A stretch of DNA of 8,901 bases. Origin: DASPKX01 sp035627835. GTDB taxonomy: Bacteria > Verrucomicrobiota > Verrucomicrobiia > Limisphaerales > SXQI01. Below the pieces are notes generated by a model. That model was not told the DNA's origin. It saw only the letters and a list, made by a program, of their open reading frames with translations, and searched no databases. The DNA lies in assembly GCA_035627835.1 (NCBI GenBank), contig DASPKX010000049.1, forward strand, positions 1-8,901, read 5' to 3'. Both the position numbers and the translations under genes were made by a program. This document shows positions 1 through 6,091 of the stretch, piece after piece (the stretch's first letter is position 1; every line of letters begins with the position of its first letter).

Positions 1-1
1 T

Positions 2-244
2 CGTCCAAATCTGACTGCGAACCAAACCGGCGCGCCCGTTAAGCTCACCGTCGCAAATCAGGCTGAAAACCAGAACGCCACCAAGATGGGTTGGAGCCCT
101 GACCTCCACAAGAGCCAAGGCAACGTCGCTCTCGGTGACGGTTCCGTGCAACAAGTCACCAGCTCCCGCTTCCGTGAGCAGATCCGCACCACGACGGACG
201 CTCAAGATGCTGAGCTGATCTTCCCTGCCAGCACGCTGAACTAA
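2..244 (+). CDS. Prepilin-type H-X9-DG domain protein (pseudopilin), 3' end only
   Basis: Only the last 80 codons are present; the start lies left of the window. The reading frame is open from base 2 to a TAA at 242-244. The visible part carries His36, nine residues, then Asp46-Gly47, which is exactly the prepilin-processing-associated H-X9-DG signature, in the context NVALGDGSVQQV. Proteins with this C-terminus normally start with a type IV pilin-like cleavage/methylation site and one hydrophobic helix, and are processed by a prepilin peptidase and displayed or secreted through a type II-like system; that N-terminus cannot be seen here. The family is greatly expanded in Verrucomicrobiota and Planctomycetes, which is the best taxonomic clue in the window. 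Individual functions of these proteins are mostly unknown. The gene is followed 20 bases later by a strong terminator. Confidence 0.85.
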   Translation, partial: RPNLTANQTGAPVKLTVANQAENQNATKMGWSPDLHKSQGNVALGDGSVQQVTSSRFREQIRTTTDAQDAELIFPASTLN

Positions 245-264
245 GTTTCTAAACGCACTTTCAC

Positions 265-297
265 GAAAGGCGCTCGCAAGAGCGCCTTTCTTTTTTT
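265..297 (+). terminator. Strong intrinsic terminator after the pseudopilin gene
   Basis: A perfect 11-bp inverted repeat (265-275 with 280-290) closes on a GCAA tetraloop (276-279), a stable GNRA-type loop. It is followed at once by seven T residues (291-297). It begins 20 bases after the pseudopilin stop codon, as expected for a rho-independent terminator ending that transcript. On the minus strand the A-run precedes the hairpin, but only the two or three As within the stem-to-loop arm could act as a U-tract, so it is best read as a plus-strand terminator. Confidence 0.9.
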
Positions 298-323
298 CCA
301 GACCTCTTTAGCCTTCATTTCCT

Positions 324-803
324 GTGGACACACTCCTGAAGCTTCTGCGCGAAAACGCCGCCCTCACCTCCAAACAGATATCCGTGCTGCTCAACGAGCC
401 AGAGAGCGCCGTGGCGGCAAGGATTCGCAAATATGAGCAGGACCAGGTGATCGTTGGCTACCGCGCCATTTTGAATGAGGAAAAGCTCGGGGAAGACCGC
501 GTTCGCGCAGTAATCGAAGTCCGGATAACCCCGGAGCGGGAAGGCGGTTTCAATCGCCTGGCCGAGAGGATCGCCAAGTATGACGAGGTCATTTCCTGCT
601 ACCTCATGTCCGGTGGCTACGACTTGCTCGTGCTGGTTGAAGGGAAAAATCTGCGTGAGGTGGCGAGCTTCGTTTCGGAAAAACTGGCCACGATTCACGG
701 GGTCATTTCCACCGCCACACATTTTATGCTGAAGGCATACAAAGAGCAGGGCGCGTTGATGCAGCGCGAGGTGAGCGAGGGGCGTTTGCCTGTTGCTCCT
801 TAA
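324..803 (+). CDS. Lrp/AsnC family transcriptional regulator
   Basis: This 159-residue protein has the usual length and layout of the Lrp/AsnC family. An N-terminal winged helix-turn-helix lies at about residues 3-50 (ALTSKQISVLLNEPESAVAARI, then the YEQDQVIVGYRA wing). A RAM/AsnC ligand-binding domain follows at about 60-140, including the SGGYDLLVLVEG turn at 96-107 that in the family shapes the effector pocket and dimer interface. Such proteins sense amino acids or related small molecules and act as DNA-bending oligomers; the effector here is unknown. The start is a GTG at 324: an in-frame TAG at 309-311 rules out any earlier start, and no Shine-Dalgarno sequence is visible. The start lies only 27 bases past the terminator T-run, leaving almost no room for a promoter. 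Target genes cannot be deduced. Confidence 0.9.
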   Translation: MDTLLKLLRENAALTSKQISVLLNEPESAVAARIRKYEQDQVIVGYRAILNEEKLGEDRVRAVIEVRITPEREGGFNRLAERIAKYDEVISCYLMSGGYDLLVLVEGKNLREVASFVSEKLATIHGVISTATHFMLKAYKEQGALMQREVSEGRLPVAP

Positions 804-819
804 CTCCTCGCACGGTTGA

Positions 820-847
820 AACGGGCTTGCAAACAGCCAGCCCCGTT
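820..847 (+). other. Imperfect hairpin between lrp-type gene and the 88-residue gene
   Basis: Bases 820-827 can pair with 839-847, with one bulged C (841), to give a stem of about eight base pairs around an 11-base loop. No T-run follows, so it is not a convincing intrinsic terminator. It could be a structured leader for the next gene, which starts at 861, or be chance. The rest of the 57-base gap (804-860) shows no clear promoter. Confidence 0.25.
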
Positions 848-860
848 CGCATCGTGAGAT

Positions 861-1127
861 ATGGGCTTGCCCGAGTCTTCCGTGACCTTTCAGCCGACGG
901 ATGTCGCAGAGTTGAACCGAAAACTTTCAACCATGCGCCACAACGTCAACAACCAGCTTGCCCTTGTGATAGCAGCCCTTGAGGTCATTCGTCGAAAGCC
1001 AGAGATGGCTCCCCGCCTCCTGGATAGTATTGGCCAACAGCCGGATCGCATTTTGCTGGAAATCCGCGCATTCTCTGAAGAATTCGAGAAAGCGTTCCAG
1101 ATCAGCCGCGAGCAGACCTTCGGCTAA
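861..1127 (+). CDS. Small protein with Spo0B/histidine-kinase-like phospho-acceptor helix
   Basis: This is an 88-residue soluble protein with no signal peptide. Residues 22-45 read like a DHp/H-box helix: Arg26-His27 followed by NVNNQLALVIAALEVI, close to the R-H-D-x-x-N-x-L pattern of Spo0B-type sensor kinase helices. A second predicted amphipathic helix (about 48-80, with QQPDRILLEIRAFSEEFEKAF) could complete a two-helix hairpin. No ATPase (HATPase_c) domain follows, so it could not phosphorylate itself; a role as phosphotransfer or scaffold protein is inference. I recall similar short proteins in Verrucomicrobiota but cannot name a family. The ATG at 861 has only a weak GTGAG upstream. The TAA stop overlaps the end of the convergent permease gene by four bases. 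It is supported as a real gene by the conserved-looking motif rather than by known function. Confidence 0.65.
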   Translation: MGLPESSVTFQPTDVAELNRKLSTMRHNVNNQLALVIAALEVIRRKPEMAPRLLDSIGQQPDRILLEIRAFSEEFEKAFQISREQTFG

Positions 1128-1936
1128 GAGCTGGCGCTGGTGTAACGCTTCAGGCAAGCCCGCCATACCACCTCCGAAAGCCCCAACAGCGCGCCGGACA
1201 TTCCGAGCAGGAGCGCGATCTCCAACGGTGATCCCAATTTTTCGGCCAGCAACTTTGTCGGCACGTTCGACACGAGCAGCATCGGCAGCACGAATGTGAA
1301 AACGGCTCGGAAGATTCCCTTGAAAGCTGCGTCAGGCAATCGCGCTATGTTGAACAAGTTGTAGTATCCCCAAACGATTCCCTGCGACCGAACGGTGAAA
1401 AAGCTCGTTGAGACGAGAATCAGCATCAGCGAGTAGTGTATCAATAGCGCCGCCACCACCAGCGTCGCGTAGCCGACGAATTGCGTCCAGGAGGGATGTA
1501 ACTCGAGTTGCTTTGCGCCATACGCGACCACCGCAAGAGCCCCCGCAGCGTTGATAAATCCGCCCAAGTCAACCTTCCGAAAGCTGATCAAAAACCGTGT
1601 GTTCATCGGCAGGAGCAGCATGAAATCAAGTCGTCCGGTGCGCACATGCTCCGAAAGCTCCACACAATTCGTGAAGAAGATTGCGGTAAAGAGCTGCTGG
1701 ATAACCTGGCTTGTGCCCACGAGCATCACCACCTCGTATTTTGACCACGTGGCGATCTGGTCGGTGTGCCTGTAGATAACCATCATGAAGGCCAACTGCA
1801 GGGCGAACCACAGGCCTTCAACGAAGATCCAGAGGATAAAGTTGGCCTTGAAGCTCATCTCGCGCACCACAGAGTTGCGCCAGAGCATCAGGTAAATCTC
1901 CGCGTAACGGCGCCAGAATGAAGCCACTGTCTGCAT
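1124..1936 (-). CDS. ABC-2 family transporter permease (second subunit)
   Basis: This 270-residue integral membrane protein has about six hydrophobic segments (roughly residues 31-55, 68-88, 122-140, 152-177, 208-225 and 237-257). After the second segment comes EHVRTGRLDFMLLLPMNTRF (97-116), the G-x-L-x-x-x-L-L-x-P pattern also found in the partner encoded just upstream (REGAINQFLLKPIDYLTYRL); both end in a similar basic-aromatic tail (KRYTSASS here, RKYTAFGG there). This marks an ABC-2/DUF990-type permease pair that would form a heterodimeric export channel driven by a separate ATPase. The ATG at 1936 is chosen over the one at 1972 because it has a textbook GGAGG five bases upstream and begins one base after the partner's stop. 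It is the last gene of the minus-strand cluster. Substrate unknown. Confidence 0.85.
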   Translation of the reverse strand: MQTVASFWRRYAEIYLMLWRNSVVREMSFKANFILWIFVEGLWFALQLAFMMVIYRHTDQIATWSKYEVVMLVGTSQVIQQLFTAIFFTNCVELSEHVRTGRLDFMLLLPMNTRFLISFRKVDLGGFINAAGALAVVAYGAKQLELHPSWTQFVGYATLVVAALLIHYSLMLILVSTSFFTVRSQGIVWGYYNLFNIARLPDAAFKGIFRAVFTFVLPMLLVSNVPTKLLAEKLGSPLEIALLLGMSGALLGLSEVVWRACLKRYTSASS

Positions 1937-1937
1937 G

Positions 1938-2741
1938 TTACCCTCCAAACGCCGTGTATTTGCGTGTCCCACGCGCCCATACGAAGCGCGCCGCCATGTA
2001 CATCAGGGCCACCCAGCCGAGTTGAACGGCGAGGCCGCTCCACAACTCCGCCCCCACGCTTCGGCCAAGGTAAATGCTCACCGGGAAAAACATCTGGTAC
2101 GGGAACGGCGTGTAATGCAAGGCCGTCGCAAGAGCAGGCGGCATGATGTCGATCGGAAACAAATGGCCGCCCGCGATATACTCGAAGGCAAACAAGATGA
2201 AGATGAACGTCGAGACCTCCAGCACCCAAAACGCCAGCAGCGCCATGGTGTAGGACATGAAGAACTGCAGCAGCGCCGTTAAGACGAGCGAAAAAAGGAA
2301 AAGTCCGAAGGTCTGCGCGTCTGGCGGCGGCACCAGGTATTCACGTTGCACCAGCAGAAAGAGCAGCACAGGAATAAACGCGGAGGCCACGTAAACAGCT
2401 CGTCCGCTTACGAACAGGCAGAGCCGGTACGTCAGATAATCAATCGGTTTGAGCAAGAACTGGTTGATGGCCCCTTCCCGAATATCGGCCGCAATCTGCC
2501 AATCATCCTCGTTCACCGCCGTAAGCGCATCCACGATTGTGACCAACAAATAGTAGGAGATCATGCCGGCGAGGGAATATCCGGCCACGTCCCCGCTGTC
2601 TTTCCCGGCGTAAACCGTCTTCCACAAAAAGATCGTTGCCGTGAGGGGAATCAGCGCAAAAGCAGCTCGAAAAAAGAAATTCGCGCGATAGACCAGCGTG
2701 TTCTGCACGCCAATGTTGATCACATGGAAATACTTCTTCAT
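1938..2741 (-). CDS. ABC-2 family transporter permease, DUF990-type (first subunit)
   Basis: This is a 267-residue integral membrane protein. The N-terminus MKKYFHVINIGVQNTLVYRA followed by NFFFR is typical of DUF990/ABC2_membrane_6 permeases. Hydrophobic segments lie at about 22-40, 54-75, 110-131, 145-188 (two helices) and 232-252. The hallmark cytoplasmic motif DIREGAINQFLLKPIDY is at 86-102, and GGHLFPIDIMPP with a Pro-Phe-Pro turn follows at 191-215. The start at 2741 is preferred over 2798: it matches where the family begins and avoids a 25-base overlap with the lipoprotein gene, though the ribosome binding site (GCAGGG) is weak. With the following gene it would form a two-permease export complex. 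In the usual arrangement an ATPase gene lies next to such pairs; none does here. Confidence 0.87.
   Translation of the reverse strand: MKKYFHVINIGVQNTLVYRANFFFRAAFALIPLTATIFLWKTVYAGKDSGDVAGYSLAGMISYYLLVTIVDALTAVNEDDWQIAADIREGAINQFLLKPIDYLTYRLCLFVSGRAVYVASAFIPVLLFLLVQREYLVPPPDAQTFGLFLFSLVLTALLQFFMSYTMALLAFWVLEVSTFIFILFAFEYIAGGHLFPIDIMPPALATALHYTPFPYQMFFPVSIYLGRSVGAELWSGLAVQLGWVALMYMAARFVWARGTRKYTAFGG
1941..1946 (-). promoter_or_regulatory. Shine-Dalgarno site deciding the start of the second permease
   Basis: On the minus strand GGAGGG lies five bases before the ATG at 1936 and overlaps the last two glycine codons of the upstream permease gene. It is the strongest ribosome binding site in the cluster. 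It argues for the 1936 start, which gives a 270-residue product, and for coordinated synthesis of the two permeases. Confidence 0.75.
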
Positions 2742-2773
2742 CCCTGCGGCAGGAGAATGGAGTTTTGGGCCAA

Positions 2774-3721
2774 TTACGGCAACTGAGGCCTGGGGCACCG
2801 CACCAACGTGGGTCTTTTGTCTTTCGGGAAATGTTTCCGCGCCTGACCGTTGTTGTCTGTGATTAGCCAGAACTCATCTTTCGTCACTGCCAACCCTTCC
2901 ATCGTCCCGGTGTTGAGCAGCGAGGAATACTCGACATCCCGTCGTGCTTCCACATCGCGGAAATTGTATTCGGCAATCACATTTTGAGTGGCGGGGTCAA
3001 TTTCGAGGATGACTCGCGGGTGGCGAAGAAGGACAAACAACTTCCCGTCGCACCAACTCAAGTCCGAATAATGCCAAAACAGGTTCTGCCCTGAAGGTTC
3101 AGCAACAAAGTGGCTGAGCACGATCCCGGTCTCTGGATCGACAACGATGATTCGCTCCTGCTGACGTTCGTTGGCGAAATACAGCTTTCCGGCTCCGAAC
3201 GCGATCCCCTCGAACGCTGCATTTTTGTCAGCCGAAAAGAACCGCTCCGCTGGGCCCAGGTCCAGCTTCAGCTCCTGGTAGCCTCTCTGACCTACCGTTG
3301 CGCGCAACGCTCTGCGGCGTGGCTCGTCCACGATGAGGAGTCGCCCTTGATCATCCACCGTGATTCCCTCGCAATCGACGCGGCTGCGATTATCCACTTC
3401 CACAAAGCAGCGGGTGAACTCACGAACCTCAGCAGGAGCATTGGTGGCAGGAAGCCTGATTTCGTAAACCACCGCTGACTTGTCGCCCACCAGGAGCAGC
3501 TTTCCTTCATGCCACAGTAAACCAGAGGCATCGAAATCGGAGGAGGGAACATTGACTTGCCACACGGCATCCGCGCTCAGTTTGTGCAGCGACCTTTTGG
3601 GACCGCTGCTGGAATCCGCCTGAACAACGGCCAGGTGAGGAGCAGGGGAGAGGCTTCGCTTAGCGCAAGCGGATAGAGCGAAAACAAGAGCGCCAAGCGT
3701 CGCGAGCAATGCCGTTCTCAT
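2774..3721 (-). CDS. Beta-propeller lipoprotein, SdiA-regulated/phytase-esterase-like
   Basis: The 315-residue product begins with a lipoprotein signal: MR, a hydrophobic stretch (4-16), then a lipobox L16-S-A-C19. It should be lipidated at Cys19 and face the periplasm; Ala20-Lys21 does not have the inner-membrane retention Asp. The mature part has blade-like repeats: ASGLLWHEGKLLLVGD (65-80), CEGITVDDQGRLLIVDE (117-133), FEGIAFGAGKLYFANE (170-185), YSDLSWCDGKLFVLL (218-232) and MEGLAVTKDEFWLITDN (274-290). Such E-G-[IL] blades occur in SdiA-regulated (YjiK-like) and phytase-esterase-like propellers, so a six-bladed propeller is likely. No enzymatic activity can be assigned. Its ATG overlaps the vsr stop as ATGA, so translation is probably coupled to vsr; the DNA-repair neighbour does not explain its job. 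The permease pair follows 32 bases downstream. Confidence 0.8.
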   Translation of the reverse strand: MRTALLATLGALVFALSACAKRSLSPAPHLAVVQADSSSGPKRSLHKLSADAVWQVNVPSSDFDASGLLWHEGKLLLVGDKSAVVYEIRLPATNAPAEVREFTRCFVEVDNRSRVDCEGITVDDQGRLLIVDEPRRRALRATVGQRGYQELKLDLGPAERFFSADKNAAFEGIAFGAGKLYFANERQQERIIVVDPETGIVLSHFVAEPSGQNLFWHYSDLSWCDGKLFVLLRHPRVILEIDPATQNVIAEYNFRDVEARRDVEYSSLLNTGTMEGLAVTKDEFWLITDNNGQARKHFPKDKRPTLVRCPRPQLP

Positions 3722-4137
3722 CGTAGCAGCCTTCGCTTAAGCTTGCGCAGGACAACGATCGGTTTTTTCAACTCGTGCTCCCATACGCGCAGAACCTTCC
3801 ATTCTTTTCCTCTTAGCGCCTTCACCACAGCCAGGTCTCGGGCGCGGTTTCGTTCCACTTTGGCATCCCAGTAAGTTTGGCTGGTGCCTGGGCGGCGATA
3901 ACACCGTTTGCAACCATGCCAGAAACAGCCATCCACAAAAATAGCCACGCGCTCCTTGGGGAAAACGAAATCCGGCCGCCCGAATAACTTTGAGTTCCGC
4001 CGCCAGCCGGTGATGCCCGAGCCGCGAAGCAGCTTTAAGAGCTTCAACTCAGTCGAGCGATTCCCGTTCGAGCGAATCCTCGACATCACCCGTGACCGCT
4101 CGGCGGGGGTGAACGGGTCCGGGCGTTTGCCCCCCAT
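3718..4137 (-). CDS. vsr: Very short patch repair endonuclease (Vsr)
   Basis: The 139-residue protein matches Vsr throughout. It has the N-terminal TPAERSRVMSRIRSNGNRST segment, the GRPDF block with the catalytic-type Asp56, the VAIFVDGCFWHGCKRCYRRP block (64-83) holding His74 and cysteines 71, 76 and 79 (zinc-site and active-site region), YWDAKVERNRARD (89-101) and the C-terminal VLRVWEHEL (115-123). Vsr nicks 5' of the thymine in T:G mismatches that arise when 5-methylcytosine deaminates, starting short-patch repair. It starts two bases after the stop of the cytosine methyltransferase gene, the classic partner arrangement, and has no good Shine-Dalgarno of its own, so translational coupling is likely. 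All key residues are present, so it should be active. Confidence 0.95.
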   Translation of the reverse strand: MGGKRPDPFTPAERSRVMSRIRSNGNRSTELKLLKLLRGSGITGWRRNSKLFGRPDFVFPKERVAIFVDGCFWHGCKRCYRRPGTSQTYWDAKVERNRARDLAVVKALRGKEWKVLRVWEHELKKPIVVLRKLKRRLLR

Positions 4138-4139
4138 GC

Positions 4140-5102
4140 TTAAGCTGCCGAGCGCACCGGCTCGCTTCGCAGCATCTTTACCCCTGCTTTGAGAGTTTCC
4201 CGAACGACTGCTTGCACGACCGGCACCGCGACACTGTTGCCAGCTTGTTTGCGGGTTTCGTAATCACCGCAGGCGATTTTATACCATTCGGGAAAGCCTT
4301 GGAGCCGCAGCATTTCGCGCGGCGTCAACCGCCGCTCCCCGTTGACCAATAAATAGTTGTAGGAGGCCCCGGCGCGTAGAGCGCACGAATAAGGACGCGC
4401 TCTCACATTGCCGGAGACGTTCTCGTGCCAGATTGTCGGCTCCGACGTGCGTGATTCCTGCTTTAGCCGGGTTTTCTGGATCTTCTCAGAGGCGTAGAAT
4501 TTTCGTGGCACATCCCTTTCCAGCAACTCGGCTAACGGCTTCATCGGGATCCCGCCCGCAGGCCATTGGAACCTTGCGGGCTCTCGGAAGCCGACAATGA
4601 ACACTCGATCACGCTTCTGCGGCAGGCCGAAATCAAGCGCATTGAGCACTCGGAAATCTGTCTGATACCCCATCTCGCGCAGCGTTTCCAAAATCCGCCC
4701 CATCGTGCGCCCTCCATCGTGCTTCACTAGAAGCCGCACATTTTCCAGCACGAACATAGCTGGGCGTTTCGCCTCCAGAATTCGCGCTATGTCGAAGAAT
4801 AGGGTTCCCCGTGTGTCCTCGAACCCCAGGCCTTTGCCGATGATGCTGAATGGCTGGCAAGGAAACCCCGCCAACAGAATGTCGTGTGCGGGCACCGCCT
4901 CGGCTTCAACTTTCGTGATGTCGCCGTGAGGTGTCTCCGAGAAGTTGGCGGCATACACCCGCCGGCATTCCTCATCTATGTCGCTGGAGAAAACGCATTC
5001 CGCCGTGCCGCCAAGTTCGCGCGCCGCCGCCTCAATCGCCAGGCGAAAGCCGCCCAGCCCGCAAAAGAGGTCTATGTATTTAATTGTGATTTCTCCGTTC
5101 AT
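4140..5102 (-). CDS. C5-cytosine-specific DNA methyltransferase
   Basis: This 320-residue enzyme has the ordered motifs of C5-methyltransferases: motif I DLFCGLGGF (11-19, AdoMet binding), motif IV GFPCQPFS (79-86, catalytic Cys82), motif VI ENV (120-122), motif VIII QKRDRVFIVG (162-171), a short target-recognition region at about 175-255, motif IX RRLTPREMLRLQGFP (257-271) and motif X QAGNSVAVPV (286-295). It would transfer a methyl group from AdoMet to carbon 5 of cytosine at a short DNA site; the site cannot be read from the sequence. At 320 residues it is a compact but complete family member. An AAGGTGA ribosome binding site lies four bases before the ATG, which overlaps the upstream epimerase stop as ATGA. 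vsr follows two bases downstream. No restriction endonuclease is visible on either side, so it may be solitary. Confidence 0.96.
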   Translation of the reverse strand: MNGEITIKYIDLFCGLGGFRLAIEAAARELGGTAECVFSSDIDEECRRVYAANFSETPHGDITKVEAEAVPAHDILLAGFPCQPFSIIGKGLGFEDTRGTLFFDIARILEAKRPAMFVLENVRLLVKHDGGRTMGRILETLREMGYQTDFRVLNALDFGLPQKRDRVFIVGFREPARFQWPAGGIPMKPLAELLERDVPRKFYASEKIQKTRLKQESRTSEPTIWHENVSGNVRARPYSCALRAGASYNYLLVNGERRLTPREMLRLQGFPEWYKIACGDYETRKQAGNSVAVPVVQAVVRETLKAGVKMLRSEPVRSAA

Positions 5103-6082
5103 GCGTTCACCTTTTGGCGGAGGCTCTCCGCAGTCGTCCGAATAATTTCCGAGAGTGGCGTCCTCGGCCGGAACCCGATCACTTGGTCCAACTTGTTTAC
5201 CACTGGTTTCCGCCGAGCCATATCTTCAAAGCCCGGATGATATGCCTGATCGTAAGGAATGAATTCAATTCGTGAGTTGGACCCCAGCTGGGCAATGACG
5301 CGTTCAGCTAGTTCTCGGATGCTGACTTCCTCCGTGCTGCCGACGTTGAAAATTTCTCCCTGAGCGCTGGTGGCGTTCATCAGGCGCACCAACGCCTCCA
5401 CCGTGTCAACCACGTGGCAGAAGCAGCGCGTCTGCGAGCCGTCGCCGAACACGCGAATGGGGTCATTGCGCAAAGCGGCTTCAATAAAGCGCGGCACCAC
5501 CATCCCGTATTGGCCTGTTTGCCTTGGCCCGACCGTGTTGAACAACCTTGTGATTACGACCGGCAGCTTTTTTTCCCGCCAGTAGGCCAAACCCAGGAAC
5601 TCATCCATCAACTTCGAGCAGGCGTAGCTCCAGCGCGGGTAGGTTGGCGGCCCGATCAGAAGGTCGTCGCTTTCGGTGAACGCCTCTTTCGCGCTGAGGC
5701 CATAAACCTCCGAACTGGACGTTAGGAGCACGCGCACGCCAAACTCATTCGCTGCCGCGAAGATCAATTCCGTTTCCCGCACGTTGGTTTCGATCGAGTG
5801 AATCGTTCGCTTCACGATTAACTCGACTCCCACTGCTGCAGCCAAGTGGTAGACGCCGTTGGCTGTTCGAACGATCTCTCGCAGCTCCGCGCATTCGGAG
5901 ACCCGCTGGGTGATCAGCCTCAGATTGGGCGTGATCCGAAGGTGCTGGAGATTCTCAACACGTCCGGTCGAGCAGTCATCCACCACGGTCACTTGGTGCC
6001 CATCCTTCAAGAGCCGCTCAACCAGGTGCGAGCCGATGAACCCCGCTCCGCCTGTGACTAGGTAATGACCTGGCTCCATCAT
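5099..6082 (-). CDS. NAD-dependent epimerase/dehydratase (extended SDR, nucleotide-sugar)
   Basis: The 327-residue protein is an extended short-chain dehydrogenase. It has the Rossmann NAD-binding TGGAGFIGSHL (10-20), Asp35-Asp36 at the end of strand 2 (NAD preference), the TSSSEVYG active-site segment (121-128), the catalytic Tyr153-x-x-x-Lys157 pair (YACSK), and the C-terminal substrate region with GPRQTGQYGMVVPRF (185-199), GDGSQTRCF (213-221) and FNVGS (245-249). Relatives are UDP-sugar 4-epimerases, UDP-glucuronate decarboxylases and related enzymes; the exact substrate is not certain. It probably makes an activated sugar for cell-surface polysaccharide in the cytoplasm. The start could be either of two adjacent ATGs (6082 or 6079); AGAAG four bases upstream favours the first. 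It begins nine bases after the MobA-ABC fusion and overlaps the methyltransferase start by four bases. Confidence 0.9.
   Translation of the reverse strand: MMEPGHYLVTGGAGFIGSHLVERLLKDGHQVTVVDDCSTGRVENLQHLRITPNLRLITQRVSECAELREIVRTANGVYHLAAAVGVELIVKRTIHSIETNVRETELIFAAANEFGVRVLLTSSSEVYGLSAKEAFTESDDLLIGPPTYPRWSYACSKLMDEFLGLAYWREKKLPVVITRLFNTVGPRQTGQYGMVVPRFIEAALRNDPIRVFGDGSQTRCFCHVVDTVEALVRLMNATSAQGEIFNVGSTEEVSIRELAERVIAQLGSNSRIEFIPYDQAYHPGFEDMARRKPVVNKLDQVIGFRPRTPLSEIIRTTAESLRQKVNA
5107..5113 (-). promoter_or_regulatory. Ribosome binding site of the cytosine methyltransferase
   Basis: AAGGTGA on the minus strand lies four bases before the ATG at 5102, inside the last codons of the epimerase gene. 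It gives the methyltransferase its own initiation signal besides possible coupling through the ATGA overlap. Confidence 0.6.
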
Positions 6083-6091
6083 GCTGCTTCT

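Noticed and set aside
315..722. Minus-strand 135-residue frame opposite the Lrp-type gene
   Set aside because: It is the antisense shadow of a clear Lrp/AsnC gene and has no recognisable motif.
927..1166. Minus-strand 79-residue and plus-strand 106-residue frames (979-1299) overlapping the small kinase-helix-like gene
   Set aside because: Neither has a motif; the 88-residue frame has a convincing H-box-like pattern, and the 106-residue one would run deep into the permease gene.
3718..5102. Complete restriction-modification system or phage-defence island
   Set aside because: Only the methyltransferase and Vsr are present; no nuclease, integrase, transposase or direct repeats were seen around them.
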